The notes under the pieces: generated by a model
The model's input: the letters and a program-made list of their open reading frames with translations, nothing else
What the model was told of the DNA's origin: nothing
Database searches by the model: none
In this document: positions 1 through 11,612 of the stretch, one piece after another
How positions within the stretch are numbered: position 1 is the first letter of the stretch
Layout of the letters: each line of letters opens with the position of its first letter
Made by a program: the position numbers and the translations under genes
Origin: Collybia mongolica
Taxonomy: Eukaryota; Basidiomycota; Agaricomycetes; Agaricales; Clitocybaceae
Length of the DNA: 64,000 nucleotides
Reading direction: 5' to 3'
Assembly: GCA_013420905.1 (NCBI GenBank)
Contig: JAAXNY010000024.1
Coordinates: 84,197-148,196, forward strand

Positions 1-2076
1 TGAAAAGTCAAGGAATGACCTTGAGAACGCATTGATAAACGCAGTGTTATTGAAGAAAGGAACCCCATTCGAATTTTGCCTGGTCTTTGATGAATTATAA
101 GATGCACAGGAAGATAAAAAGACATACGACGAAAAATAGTAGGCGAGGTCATTTCCGTGCCCTCCTGGCGGGATCGCAAATTCCCCCTGTATTTGTGTCA
201 ATATAGAAAGGAGTTGCGAGGCTGGTAGCCAACCTTGAAAGATCTGCCTTCGAACGCCCGAAGGAGATAATAGGTTGGACAGATGAAAATCGCTACGGTT
301 AGGGTGATGAGGCGAATAAGGATATCTCGGTGGCTCGTCATTACCTTCGCCCATGATGGCTATAGCTTGACTTCCAGGAGATCCTATGCCTGCGTAGTGG
401 GCAGCCGCTGCCTCAATCTCCTTTGGCCCTATTGTCGGAAAGAGTTGAGCTAGATACGTAGGTGTTTGTATTGTGGATAAGGTGTTGGGATCGACAAAGA
501 GAGCACCCTCAAACGTGTTCGTGACGGAGAGGAGGGCATCCTGAGGAAGGAATCAGCCCGTCTTTGAAACAATATAAATGTTGATGAACATACCCCGTTG
601 ACCTTTTTCTCCTTTAGAGATTTGAGGGGTCGCTGCGTGATGAACGTACCATCTACTACTGGCACAAACACAAATGTGCCAAAGAATCCACTTCCTGCAA
701 CGCGATTATTTATATCCTTAAGGGCATTGACATCAACTTGGCGTAGGCAATCGAGGGAATTGCGCGGTGATGTACAGCTATTCGGATTTTTGAATTTCAC
801 GAGTTCGCATAGAAAGGAGAGATACCACTTACTTCGCGTGTGTAATAACCTCGTGGTACATTTGCTGTAGATTACGATTTGTGGGTGCAACACCATACGC
901 ACTAATTTTACATGCAACACACCTCAGGTATACGGTCGTTGTATTTGTATTGAGACGGAAGGAACGAGGAGCTTGTTATTGCTGCTCTGAATAACGGAGG
1001 CTTGGTTTTCCCGTCCTCGGCAATTATGTGCTGAATAACGGATCCAGCACCTAAACAAATTCTCATCGATCGGAAAGAGGACGTCGTGGCGAAGCTTTCG
1101 CACCTGCAGATTGTCCCCAAATTATTACCCACGTAGGATCACCCCCAAACTTGGAAATCTGTTGAATAGTGAACTCCATGACTCATGATTACCGACATGG
1201 AGGCCCTACGTGTTCTTGGACCCAGCGGAGAGCAAAGTGCTGATCGACTGCTCTGCTTTAAATATAATATTATTGGGAATCATGGAGAAAGTGAACATAC
1301 GTAGACCAGCATTCAAAGCTCCGTTGCGTTTGACTTCGCTACCAGGCAGGAAACCGAAGACTCCAAGCCGGTATTGAATGACCACAGCAACTACGCCCTC
1401 GTTCGATTCACGAATGAGATCGTTGCCATTGTACGCGTCAATTCCAGTAAACCCCGAGGCACTCCCGGACGCATACCCGCCCCTGCAGAAACCTATGTTT
1501 CCCGTAGACTGAAAGGAAGATGCACGTCGGCAACTCACCCGTGAATGAACACGACGACTGGAAGTCTCTTCTTGATTCTCGATAACTCCACAGGGGTATA
1601 TACGCTGTCAACAAAAGAATGAATTTGAGCAAAGTTCAGCCGAAGAACTACGCACTTAAGGAACAGGCAATCCTTGGACGGAAAGAATGGATCACGTTTA
1701 CTCAAACCTATCTCACGGAAAGGAGTCTTAGCTTGTTGCCCCTGGCCAGTAAAGAAACATGTAGGAGGCTCCAAGTGTGCCGGCAATATCCCGGAAACGG
1801 GAGTAGGCGGGCGGGGCGCTTGCCACCGAAGGTTCCCTGGGATGAGATCAATCAACGCGGTACAAAGGTAGCGGAAAGCGAACCAGTTGGTGGGGCAGCA
1901 TAGCGCATTCCGAGGAACTGTGTATGGCCCGTAGTGCGATTGAATGACCCGGCATACGTCGCATAGCCTAGGTTTACGGTTGGCTTAGACACATCAGTAA
2001 ATGTATCCGCAGCCCAGACCAAAGGCAGAATTAGGATATTGGCAAAGAAACGAAGCAGTCGAGGGATAGAGAGCAT
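1..2076 (-). CDS. Type-B carboxylesterase/lipase, secreted, 3' end beyond the window
   Basis: Alpha/beta hydrolase that would cleave carboxylic esters outside the cell. The start at 2076 gives a hydrophobic signal peptide (LLRFFANILILPLVWA). Removing about six short introns restores the family landmarks in order: PPTG-N-LRWQAP across an intron near 1838-1887, DCLFL-N-VYTP across an intron near 1608-1657, VVVFIHGGGY (oxyanion hole) across an intron near 1500-1555, VIQYRLGVFGF, FALRWVQEH, KFGGDP, and the nucleophile elbow GQSAG near 1090. Most relatives have GESAG, so Glu to Gln is a small oddity. TNTFEGALF (near 500) probably holds the acidic catalytic residue and PPGGHGND (near 150) the histidine. 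The frame stays open to base 1, so the C-terminus is missing only because the window ends. Intron positions are my models. The family is clear; the substrate cannot be told. Confidence 0.85.
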
Positions 2077-3697
2077 TGGATAACACGTGGTCTATGAAGT
2101 GGGATCCAGAAAATCGCGTACCTATAAGCCGAGGGTGTGTGAGTGCCACTTCAGAATCTGGGTATGCATTGCTAGTGCCTCCGAACCAATTGCGAGGCAC
2201 GCTCTTGAAGAACTGAAGTTATTTTTAAAAACATAGCACGCACGCAAGGGCTGAGAGATACTTCCCGAGGGTGGTGAAGAATAGTGAACACTGCCGTCTT
2301 TTTAGAACCACAATTAGAGAAAAATGAACGCTCATGCATTTTGCAGCTGTGCAAGAGGCATCCCCGGGTTTAAGATTTTGCAGCTTCCTTCTCTCACCGT
2401 CCTAAAAATACCTAAAAGCGCAATCATCAGGGATCTGAGTTGCGAAAGGGAAATCTCGTGAGGATCGTACCAAACGCATAAATGAATATGAGTAAGTTTC
2501 ATGGAGGATAAGCTGAGGGCAGCTTCAAGGTCGCCAATGTTGATGTAGGTAAAACTAGTTAAGAATATGACACTCAATATCCTAACAAATCAAAGTAAAT
2601 GGAAAGCCAGTGAACCGTTTTGGAAGCATGTTCACATGATTAAAATCGCTCAAGGCCCATCCTACCTTATTTCCTCATGCTTTAGAGATAGAGTAGTATC
2701 TCATCTAAGTACCAGTACAGTACCCACTCGAGGTTTAAAATACACATCGACCTGTCGTCGTGCGCGATCAGGAGCGTGAGTGCCATAGCTAGACACGTAC
2801 CTGTGTTAAAACACCATCCACAATAGCCAGCCACGATGCGTTATCGTGAAGAGGCCCTATTGAAGGGGAAGAGTATTTATGTGAGAGTGGCGAGAGGGAA
2901 GGATTCTAGTCCATACATTGTGGCTCAGGCTGCCATATGTCTTTGTGGTACATAACGACTGCGCATCCACGGAATTGTTTCATTAATACTTGGGCAGAAG
3001 TGATGGGTTCCCATCTAAGCTCGCTTCAAGCCTTTCTTCAGGATGTGGCGGAAAGGCACACAGTTTCTGTCAAATAATTGAAACCACTAAACCGACGAGG
3101 AGTGCTTGGACTTCACGGTTTACTAGTTTCAATCAATGTCAAGTTCTCCATTGCACGATTACATATATGGGATACAGAATCTGGGGGCAAGTAGAGAGTT
3201 GCATGCGTGTGCAGGGGCGTTCACACACCCCGGAACCCAGATGATCTGACCCTGCTTCGTCATGACCTATCGGCTTCCATAATTGAAGCATTTTCAGCAT
3301 TTTCAAAATCTTATATCTGAGACGAGACCTTTCCCCCGACATAACTATCCGCAAATAGCCACCGACTGTAGAAGAAGGCTAGGCTTTGCTACGGACCAGA
3401 TATACGGCTGAAAAAACGCAGATAGGGTAGTAAAAAAGAAGGGCCACGAAATTTCTTTAGGGAAAAATAGTCGTTACACGACTAGGTGACATACACCCTC
3501 ACCAAAACTCACCGTTCACTGCAGCAAATAAGGATCCATGGGAACACTAATAGATCATACTACCATATGCCAGTACTGGTGATTTTCTCCTTGGCATAAC
3601 AGTCACTCTATGAGAGGTGTTGCATCTCGGATCGGTCTGAGGTTTATGTGCAGCCAAACACATGCCCGAGTCTGGCACATATGGTGAAGTGGAACTA
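2077..3697. other. Gene-free interval
   Basis: About 1.6 kb upstream of the esterase. I see only short chance ORFs and no family motif. A minus-strand open stretch at 2332-2577 has a faint resemblance to the leucine-rich tails of fungal F-box proteins, but it is too weak to call. Confidence 0.5.
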
Positions 3698-3943
3698 CTA
3701 ACTGGAAGCCCTGTTTGTGGAGAGCATGAAGACACCTTTGGAAACCGGACCCAGTCGTACGGCGAAATGAGGATCATGGAAGAACTTGTTCGCTAAATCA
3801 TCGGCTAGAGATTGAATCGAAAACTTGCCACCATTATCGGATCTGACAGTCCAAATTTTCTGGTGTGTGTTAAACCACCATAGGACTGAAGAAAGACCTG
3901 GGAAAGGAGTTGATGTTCGTACATCATTGCTACAACTATACAA
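3698..3943 (-). mobile_element. Decayed retrotransposon integrase fragment (Ty1/copia-like)
   Basis: A short minus-strand open stretch contains KIWTVRSDNGGKF, which matches the second catalytic Asp region of copia-type integrase cores (usually RSDNGGEF). The frame around it is lost within about 60 residues, and no other integrase, reverse transcriptase or LTR is visible nearby, so this is a relic. The motif is short, and a chance match is possible. Confidence 0.45.
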
Positions 3944-4155
3944 CCTATGTATCTAAAACCCGATCCTACACGGCAACGTCAATGCGCTGCAACTCTACGA
4001 TACAAACCCGTATCAATAAAAGCAACGCTCGTATCCAATAACAATGTGTACCACTTACTGTTTCTACGTCCCCATCGCTCGTTTGCTTGCCCACGCAGGG
4101 TTGACCCGTGTCAATGAAGTCACGGGGCAAAAATGGAAGTCAGATGCGCCATAAG

Positions 4156-4250
4156 CCCTCGTCCGGGAATCGCACCCGGAACGTCAAAGATGCATGTAAG
4201 TTTGAACCAAACTATCATTGACGCGTTCCATACCGCTGCACCACCGAGGA
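4156..4250 (-). ncRNA. tRNA-like element, family B, copy 1
   Basis: On the minus strand the sequence starts TCCTCGG and ends ACGAGGG, giving an almost complete acceptor stem. It has an A-box-like TGGTGCAGCGG and a T-arm CCGGG-TGCGATT-CCCGG, with the first T of the usual TTCGATT changed to G... that is, one base away from the invariant loop. The anticodon stem CGTCA/TGACG closes a loop enlarged by an insertion of about 25 nt. The first loop bases, ATGATA, would allow U33 with a GAU anticodon, unusual for a nuclear tRNA. I read it as a tRNA-derived repeat or pseudogene. Confidence 0.5.
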
Positions 4251-4635
4251 GCACCTTTCAGACTTAATATTAGGGCCCCAGAGCATAGGTTCCACAACCG
4301 CGCACACCTAGTTCTTTTGTTGTTTAATTCTGCATGGTTCGACGTTCCGTCCTCTACCCTCTCCACACCATAACTGACACCGCTTACCCTCACGAATCCC
4401 ACCCAATATGCCGATTATTCATATATTACCTCGCATGATTACAGAGTCAAGCGGTATGTAACACACGAATAAAATGTGATATTGAGATACGGCTTGGGAA
4501 TTACAGCATATGAAAGAGATTTAAAGAGGTCGTATGGGTACTCCGAAGCTCACGAAGACACGCCGGTGTGACCAAAGCTTCCTATCTTCATCGCCCTGAG
4601 AATACAAACCTATAGATTATGCATTTTATTACTTA

Positions 4636-6105
4636 TTAACCGATTCTCAGGTCAACACAACAGCCGGCGGGTGGCGAATGCTCCAATTCATGCCAATCTT
4701 GAGTGAGATGTTGTTGCTTGACCCAAGCATATACAACATGTATCACCCCTTCTAATACATCAGGGCCCGGGTCGCCACGTTTGATGAGGAGTTCCCGAAG
4801 TGCGCTGCAAGAAGAAAAGCGACCTTCGAGTACGTTTATGTCAGGAAGTAACGCCCTTGTACCTATGGAATCAAGGATGGTTTTTCTCATGGTGCAACCC
4901 CAGAGAATTAACTGTCTGGCTCTAGGGATAGCACACAAGATTCGTTCGAGTTCCGGTTCAAAATAAGGGTTTACAGTCATATCAAGGATTTCGATGTTGC
5001 ATTCCGATCTCTGAATGAAACGGACGAATGTGTCTGGCATGATGGGATAGTAGAGTATCCTGAGTTCCTTCAATGACGGCGCAACTAAGAGGTCTAAAAG
5101 CCTGTTGACGTTTCCACCAACTGAGGTTATCTTCAATGTGTGCAGTTTTGCTAAGTTGAACGAAGAAACTTGGGGTTCCATAGAAAACGAGCCGTAGCCT
5201 TCGTTGCGATCGAATACAACTTCACAAAACCCCAATTGTGTACACTGCGCGAAGATGGGGAGGAATTCATCGAGGGGAACCAAGACAGAGAGGTCCAGAT
5301 AATCGAGATTCGACCAAGGGAAGTTCGAAGAGGGAGGGATTCCGAAATCCGATGTAACATCGTCGACCGTTGACTGAATCCTCAACGCCTCAAGATTCGA
5401 GGCATTTTCAAATGCAGAAATGAAGGGATATAATGGTTTAGGTTCTGAATCCCTCGATATATCTCTCACCCATAGTAGCAGGGCTTCTAGATTCCCGAGC
5501 CGTTCGAACGGAACCTCGAGGTATTGCTCTGTAAGAGAAAGATCGATGTTGAGAGCCAAAGCTCTATACCGATCAGAGTATTGATGCATAACGTGGACGA
5601 CAGGAGGTAAGATGTGAGCCGCAATGGATGATATTACGATAGCGTGTCCAGCTCGAGAAAGGATCTCGTTAAAAGTGTCAGGGCGGATTCTGTCCGTTTT
5701 TTCGATGGTCACGTTATTCCATAAGGTAGGGTCGGCGAGCGCGACTTCCCTCCATCGAGAACAAACGTGGGACAGCACCAAATGTTGCGATCCTGGAGTC
5801 GGTGGTATCATGAACGTAAAATTTACACATTCGGCGAAGATAAGACCCAGGACCTCTGCTGGGACCTTTTTATGAGGTGATACGCCAACCTGCAGCCTCG
5901 CGACCCACTCGACTTCATCAGCATATTCCTTTTCTAGGGCCTGGAGAGCTGAACGGATCCGCAGGATCTCGGCGTTGAGGGAGGATGCGTTCTCCTTCGC
6001 CTGGTGTAGGAGCTTTCGAGCCACCGATTCTTCTTGATCACTCAGGATCTCGTTGGATAAACCAACGGACGCCTTGAGTTTCTCGTGCAGAGCTTGCTCG
6101 TCCAT
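4636..6105 (-). CDS. F-box-like protein 1 (489 aa)
   Basis: Intronless 489-aa reading frame. Residues about 15-75 are charged and heptad-like (ILRIRSALQALEKEY), probably a short coiled coil. Residues about 80-130 form the fungal F-box-like domain: VPAEVLGLIFAEC, then VCSRWREVALADPTLW. The remaining 350 residues are leucine-rich and resemble the irregular LRR-like tails of agaricomycete F-box proteins. Such proteins normally recruit substrates to an SCF (Skp1-Cullin-F-box) ubiquitin ligase; the target here is unknown. It is the same family as the three genes at 23-29 kb but lies alone and in the opposite orientation, flanked by repeat-rich DNA. No break is seen, so it is probably functional. 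Confidence 0.85.
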   Translation of the reverse strand: MDEQALHEKLKASVGLSNEILSDQEESVARKLLHQAKENASSLNAEILRIRSALQALEKEYADEVEWVARLQVGVSPHKKVPAEVLGLIFAECVNFTFMIPPTPGSQHLVLSHVCSRWREVALADPTLWNNVTIEKTDRIRPDTFNEILSRAGHAIVISSIAAHILPPVVHVMHQYSDRYRALALNIDLSLTEQYLEVPFERLGNLEALLLWVRDISRDSEPKPLYPFISAFENASNLEALRIQSTVDDVTSDFGIPPSSNFPWSNLDYLDLSVLVPLDEFLPIFAQCTQLGFCEVVFDRNEGYGSFSMEPQVSSFNLAKLHTLKITSVGGNVNRLLDLLVAPSLKELRILYYPIMPDTFVRFIQRSECNIEILDMTVNPYFEPELERILCAIPRARQLILWGCTMRKTILDSIGTRALLPDINVLEGRFSSCSALRELLIKRGDPGPDVLEGVIHVVYAWVKQQHLTQDWHELEHSPPAGCCVDLRIG

Positions 6106-8193
6106 TTCATTCAGCGCTGAACAAAAGAATTCTGGGAAGGATTAATGATGTTTTTCCTATTCAAGAACTTGTTTCGCATACCTTGTCCTGGTGGAAGCCA
6201 ATCAATTGCCTTGAGAGTCGCCAGAAATTCGTGAAGAGAAGTCGTTCAGTAACATGAGGTGTTCACGTGGCCCTTGCGTAACGCAGGCATTTTAATAGCA
6301 GCCGTCAGGGAAAAAATTTTGTAATCTGGTCTAGATTCATACAAAACCTCAACATATTATGAAAGCAGTTGGGATTATCGTATTCTAAACAATACGGTTA
6401 GTTAACTCTCGTTGGAATATTGATTGAGCCTTGCCAGGTCCCATCTATCGTTTGTGCTCAACCTCAGCCTGCTCCATCAAGTCGCGTGTACGTCGCATAA
6501 GTCTGAAACATATAAAATCGCGCAACACCTCGCTCTACCTCACGTTCCTAAGAAAGCAACAAAACCAAAGCGGAAAATACATGTGGTACTCCCTTGATGA
6601 GCCAAGAGATACGTGCAACCTAATGGTGAGACATTGGGCGTTGGGCATGGCCTAGGCTCATCGCATGGAATAGCCATGGGAAAGCGATATTAATCCGCGT
6701 TGCAGGTGTTCCGTAAAGCCTGACAAGTACAATGCAACTCAATTGCTCCCTACGGCCTACCGCGTCCATGTGATATATAACCACTGTGTGCAGATGGGGA
6801 CCCTGAAGTCGGAGTAATGTTCAGCTACAGCAGGGAAAGATGCGCCGATAATCCTCTATCATGTAGTGTGTGAGAATGGCTTGACATATTTCCGCACGAG
6901 CAGGTGATATAAAATATGCCCCGATTTGATAAAACGTGGTACTTACACGAGGGGCTGCACGGGCAGTATCGGACTCAAAACCACTAGTGACTGTACGGCG
7001 GATTCCGTGGCATACTTGTATCCAGGTATACTTCAAATAACTTCGATTCGGGCTCCTTGTGAATTTTAGATGTTATGCAGATACCTGAAGAGCATAGAAG
7101 CGCACCAAAGAGTTCATATAAACATCTCATAAACATTGAACGAAATTATTCCCCACATAGCCTTCCTCCTTCGTCCCAAGGCCACTATCAGGTCCCATCA
7201 TCTCAGGCCCAGTTTGTTGCATGAGGAAGGACATGATATCCCTGATAGGATGTGATTGCAGGTGGGAGTATGACGGTGAGGTTTGAGGCCAGGGATTGAG
7301 AATGGAGCTGTATAAAGGCCAGCAGGTTGGTGAGACAGAGTATACATGGATTTTATAAAACGTACTTCTCGCGGTTACTATGAACAGTTTACGAGGTCCC
7401 ACAAAGAATTCCTGATCCCGCTCTGCCTTAAATCATGCACGACACCAGTCACAGAATCACGCATAAAGGCGGAAGGTCCATATATCCGATAAGATAATTG
7501 ACGCCAGCACAGGCTACCCCTCAACGGCATCAATGAGTCGACAAGTGAAGATGCCGGTGACGCGTCGCATTTCTTTGTGCGTATTTGTGCTCGGATCCCG
7601 TGACGGTAAGTGACGCGCCTTCATAGATCTTCCTTTATTTTTTTTGGACCGTGATAGCTTTTAAGGACAGGTTGAAGTTGATATATCAAAGCCGTATCAT
7701 TATCTTATACTAGGCTGGACATATATATATTTCAACGCGCCTTCCACGTACCATTACTGAATTTATTTCGGCGGGAAAAGCACACCCTTTTAGTATAGTG
7801 ATGCCTTGTGGCATTGTCTGCTTTAAATGAGTACAGAAAGTACAAGAGGGCCGCCGGACTCGTTTATATTACCAGGGACTCGGTGGATATCCCTGTCTAC
7901 TCGCCTCATCTTCCTCCATCTCGTAATCGTTTCCGACACATTTTACTGCCACTCACGCTCAGCGTTGAACATTCGAGTATGGTATCAACAACCGTACCAG
8001 TCTCTCTTTTGTGACAATCATAGCTTCCATCTCCCGCGGTTCCCCCAGCGTTTGAAGAATCAAAGCAGCCCTAGATACAATTTTCGCCGATTATTCCGAA
8101 CTTGCGGAAGACAGAGGAGAAATTGACCTTAAATCTACCACATCGTGATACTGCAGCACGGAAAAAACCTGATTAAAGAAAAAAGTCAACAAG
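6106..8193. other. Gene-free interval
   Basis: About 2 kb between the F-box gene and the first family A tRNA-like element. Only short overlapping ORFs without recognisable motifs. Confidence 0.5.
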
Positions 8194-8275
8194 TGCTCAT
8201 CTGGGAATCGAACCCATGACTTACCAGTGTCATCGCTGGGCTGGTAATATGTCCTACCCCTTACACTAACGAGCA
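8194..8275 (-). ncRNA. tRNA-like element, family A, copy 1
   Basis: Minus strand TGCTCGT pairs with the 3' ATGAGCA (one G-U) as an acceptor stem. The A-box region is TTAGTGTAAGGGGTA and the T-arm is TGGG-TTCGATT-CCCA. The anticodon stem is ACCAG/CTGGT, but the loop is 13 nt and lacks U33. A-runs on the plus strand at 8163-8168 and 8179-8184 are T-runs downstream on the minus strand and could end Pol III transcription. Probably a tRNA-derived element, not a decoding tRNA. Confidence 0.55.
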
Positions 8276-8689
8276 GCACATGTATTTCAACTCTCTATAA
8301 TTATATGCCCCTCATTCCCACCCAAAGCCACACATGATACCCCTGACAAGTAGCTGCTTTTTGGGTCTGCCCACACTAATGGGAGCGTCCGGCTTTGCAT
8401 CTTACAAATCAACTTGAAGTTATGTTCTCTTTTTATTAATCCACATTGCGTTGCGGGTATTGGGGGAGGGAAGCCAGTTAGGGATGTATACGGAATGGAA
8501 ATGAGGGGGTTCGAAAGCAAGAGAGAATGGCGTCTGGGGGTAACGAACGCCTGTGAATTCTGGATGATGCGAGACCACAGGGTTTCGGGAGGCGTTGGAC
8601 GATAGCCAAGACGAAACGCGAGATAAAATTGCGGTGCAGACTCTGCACCGTGCAGTAACTTTGCCGAATCGTCAAATGTATGAGAAGTA

Positions 8690-8990
8690 AAGCGTCTCGA
8701 ATCGTCCTGAGAGTGAGTCATCAGAAACTCCCTACACATTACGTACCTTAGCGCGGTACAATCCTAGCCACTAATCGTCCGACACCACCATCAAGTTCAT
8801 CACCGCAATCCTAATTCGTCGCACGCGCTAGGCCTCGAAGCTAGAACCTTCCACCTGGGCGAGAACGGATGAACGCTGAAGAGGCCGCACACACAGATGA
8901 CAAGATGCTGGGTGGCGCCTGGACGGCTATAAGGGGTTCGAAGACGACGGCTTAGGATGTAGTCGTTGTTGGAATTGCAAACGACTGAGG
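8690..8990. repeat. Dispersed repeat R, copy 1
   Basis: Similar by eye to 10665-10950 and 15065-15320. Shared landmarks include CTAGCCACTAATCG, GCGAGAACGG, GATGCTGGGTGG and a GGGGTTCGA-type run in the same order. Each copy lies a few hundred bases on the plus-strand right of a family A tRNA-like element. Confidence 0.6.
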
Positions 8991-9289
8991 GCCGCCTTGG
9001 GAATCATCTTGCGCCGACCGTTGTGCGGTGATGCGCAATACCACTGAGAGCCTAACACGGATAATGTGTTTAATGCCGGTGCTCGGGTAAGTAGCAAAGG
9101 TATCTAGACGGTCGTGCGCATCACGGAGGCCTGACAAGGGTGTATACGAGCGATTTTGTGAAACATGCGTTTCCAGGGGTGGTGGCGCTCGGCGAGCTTG
9201 GTATAGCGTATAGCACGTGTCGGGCACAATTTTGATGGTAGGTGATGCTTTCTGTACATGCAATGTGCACTCATCTCTAACTTACTCTA

Positions 9290-9480
9290 CCCTCCTTTAT
9301 TCCTGTATAAAATCCGAAAAAATTGGGGCGTCTTCGGGATGTACTCCCCGGCTGGGAATCGAACCCAGAACTTGTCAGCAAATAGCTTCGATACCTTCTT
9401 GTTGACATGTGTTAAACCAATACACCACCGAGGGACACTTATATAGTTGATAAATCGCTCCAAATCATGGTTGTAGTCCA
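9290..9480. repeat. Family B repeat unit, copy 1 (with flanks)
   Basis: The flanks as well as the tRNA-like core resemble 13110-13330: a TTGGGGCGTCTTCGGG / TGTGGGGCGTCTGGGG segment on the left and TTTGGAGATC on the right. The repeat is therefore larger than the tRNA-like part. Confidence 0.5.
9345..9435 (-). ncRNA. tRNA-like element, family B, copy 2
   Basis: On the minus strand: CCCTCGGTGGTGTATTGGTTTAAC... type A-box region, stem TGTCA/TGACA with a 25-nt enlarged loop, and a perfect T-arm CTGGG-TTCGATT-CCCAG. The acceptor pairs imperfectly with CCGGGGA. The loop base after the first residue is C, not U33. An A-run at 9317-9322 (plus strand) is a possible Pol III stop. The flanks match copy 3 at 13180. 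Confidence 0.55.
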
Positions 9481-9698
9481 CAACCTAGCTTTGGAGATCT
9501 TTAGTCACGGATTAATATCCAGTGCCCCAATCTCCAATCCCCAATCTCCAAACTATGAAAGACGGTACTCTCAAGAATGCTGTGATAAATATATTCTCGC
9601 TGGAATAATGATCGAAGTTTACCGGTTCCCAAAAGTCGGGTCCCATTGGTTGAAGCGATTAAAATGTATTAAGTTGGGGATTTCTTTTGACAAAACGT

Positions 9699-9792
9699 TT
9701 CGGGTACGGGGAATCGAACCCCGAGCTGCCGCGAAAACAAGTGTTATCGGTATATGAGAGGCGGCAATGTTAGCCGTTACACCATACCCGAA
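9699..9792 (-). tRNA. tRNA-Glu (CTC), with a 21-nt intron
   Basis: A full cloverleaf on the minus strand: acceptor TTCGGGT pairs perfectly with ACCCGAA; D-arm GGTGTAACGGCTAACAT as in fungal tRNA-Glu; anticodon stem GCCGC/GCGGC; loop CT-CTC-A with U33 and anticodon CUC; T-arm TCGGGG-TTCGATT-CCCCG. Removing 9734-9754 leaves 73 nt. The intron sits after base 37, the canonical nuclear position. TTTT follows the 3' end on the minus strand as a Pol III stop. Unlike the other tRNA-like elements here, this one has all invariant bases and is very probably a working gene. Confidence 0.92.
9734..9754 (-). other. Intron of tRNA-Glu(CTC)
   Basis: The 21 nt between position 37 and the anticodon 3' stem; inferred from perfect pairing of the flanking stem halves. 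Confidence 0.8.
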
Positions 9793-9849
9793 TATACAGC
9801 AAGTCTAGTAGATAACAATATATCATCAAAATATACATTTGCTCACATA

Positions 9850-10250
9850 CTACTTATACACACTCCGGAACGCCATCTTTGTTCCTCCTCCACCCTCATT
9901 TACAGCATTATATCTCAGCTTCTTCTCTAACCCCAATGAAGCGCCCTGCCCGTTTTTCAGGATCTGCCCAAACACATCGTCAAGAAAGGAATCTCTCGTG
10001 GTCGTGCTGATCAGCGTGAACGTCCGGTTCCCGCCCCCACCATTCGCGCGGACGGCAGCCGCTCTAAGGGCAATCAAAAATAGAGTCATGCCGATACTCG
10101 CTCCATACTCTGCCGACAGAACTTTCACGTCGTACGAATAGACATTGATGTCGGAGGTTACTATGGCCTCCGCGTTTGTACAATACTTTCCCGGAAATGG
10201 CGTTGACGACGGCGTCTTTGATGCCTGCGATAGAACCGAGACCTAAATCG
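9850..10250 (-). pseudogene. Unrecognised protein-like fragment
   Basis: Minus-strand open stretch 9850-10128 of 92 codons with ordinary protein-like composition (KVLSAEYGASIGMTLF, LDDVFGQILKNGQGASLGLEK). In a neighbouring frame, 10150-10250 reads DLGLGSIAGIKDAVVNAIS. Together they look like two pieces of one conserved protein divided by a frameshift or short intron. I do not recognise the family. No start, promoter or remaining domains are evident, so a relic is more likely than a gene. Confidence 0.3.
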
Positions 10251-10546
10251 TGGTTAAATTTTAGACAGCTACGGCATGATGTGAAGCATCGACGGCATCG
10301 AAATTAACGGCAGAATCCGTTATGTTCACTGTTGGAACAGAGACGTGGCTCGTGCTAGTGGTCCGCATAGACCTGAAGCGCATAACGTCACACAATACCT
10401 CACTCCAGCTCACATCGACGAAGACATTCCGTTGATGATTGTTATACCAGTACACCACTCAGTACTCAGTACTCTACCATGCTCCAAAGCACATCTGGAA
10501 ACCGTAACCTGAACGAAACAACACTATCCAAAGAGCCTTCCAACAA

Positions 10547-10605
10547 TCCTCGTCTGGGAAGAGAAACCAGGACTTACCAAGCAACTGGTATACACCTCGG
10601 GCTTG
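10547..10605 (-). ncRNA. Truncated tRNA-like element, family A, copy 2
   Basis: Only the T-arm/3' half is recognisable: the TCCTCGTCTGGG start on the plus strand and GGACTTACCA match the copy at 14723. The A-box half is lost, and the T-loop has mutated from AATCGAA to AAGAGAAA. Confidence 0.45.
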
Positions 10606-10664
10606 CTCTACGTGCATTCCCCCCCTCTTCTCCGCCCCCCCCCCCCCCTGCAGGGCCTGTGATC

Positions 10665-10950
10665 CTACCTGAGAGTCATGAAAAACACCCCATGCATTAT
10701 GTGCTCCAGTTCAGTAAATTTCTAGCCACTAATCGCCAGACCCCACTATCAATTCCATCATCACAACTCCCATGGCCAGTTCGTCGCACGAACTAGGACT
10801 TGGAACTTGAACCACGGGCGAGAACGGGTGAATGTGGAAAAGGCAGCGCCCACAGAAGTCTCAATGCTGGGTGGTGGAAGGGGGGTTATGAGGGGTTCGA
10901 TGACAGCGCCTTGGCATGTACTCGTCGCTAAAATTACATATGACTTCAGA
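10665..10950. repeat. Dispersed repeat R, copy 2
   Basis: Aligns by eye with 8690-8990 and best with 15065-15320 (GAGAGTCATGAAAAACACCC, CGAGAACGGGTGAA, CAATGCTGGGTGG, GGTTCGATGACAGC). It follows the truncated tRNA-like element at 10547. A 14-bp C tract lies just left of it (about 10636-10650). Confidence 0.65.
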
Positions 10951-11522
10951 CTGATGGGACCTATGAAACGTCCAATTCCGAGTGTTGTGGTAATGAGTAA
11001 TGTTGGCAAGTGCATTGAAGACGCCATGGAGCGTCAACAAAATCAATCCCGGTGACGCGTCCGATTTGATTGTCCTTGTTTGCCCCATGACCCGGTCAAG
11101 CCCAACCACCATGTCAATCCCACAGATCTGCAGTGACGACCACGGAGCCCCGACTGACGCTGCTCACCTCTTCTCTGTGTGCTACCTTGCATAGCTCATA
11201 CTGACGAAAACATGGACGTGCACGGTGGTGAGTGTGCCTTTGAGGTCCGCCCCTCAATCCGACATATATTCGTCGACGTCGGTACCGAGGCTGTAGAGTG
11301 CCACGATCGATCCCTAATTCTAAAGTATAGCACATGATTGCAGCTTCAAATGAAGATTCTCCACTCGCGTACACCACACTATGAAAATCGGGGGAAGCAA
11401 ATACTGGTTCAACGAATCGCCGGACTATAGGTGAATCCCCGCCGCCTTGTCAGGTATCGTTAACCTATTCATACCTAAAGCGTCTCCTAAGCCTATCCAA
11501 ACTGAACGCCACAAAACACCGC

Positions 11523-11612
11523 ACTCAAAAAACGAACCCACAACAGCACCTCCTGCATCTCGTGCGTAGTATTTGTTGTGCTAAACGACTACACCACAAA
11601 GGTCCCGATTTC
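11523..11612 (-). ncRNA. Degenerate tRNA-like element, family B
   Basis: Minus strand CCTTTGTGGTGTAGTCGTTTAGC resembles the A-box half of the family B elements, and GTGGGTTCG the B-box start, but the T-stem is broken by a T-run. A relic. Confidence 0.3.

Noticed and set aside
2332..2577. Minus-strand 81-aa stretch faintly like an F-box protein tail
   Set aside because: No F-box core, no clear repeat of the family's conserved words; too weak to call.
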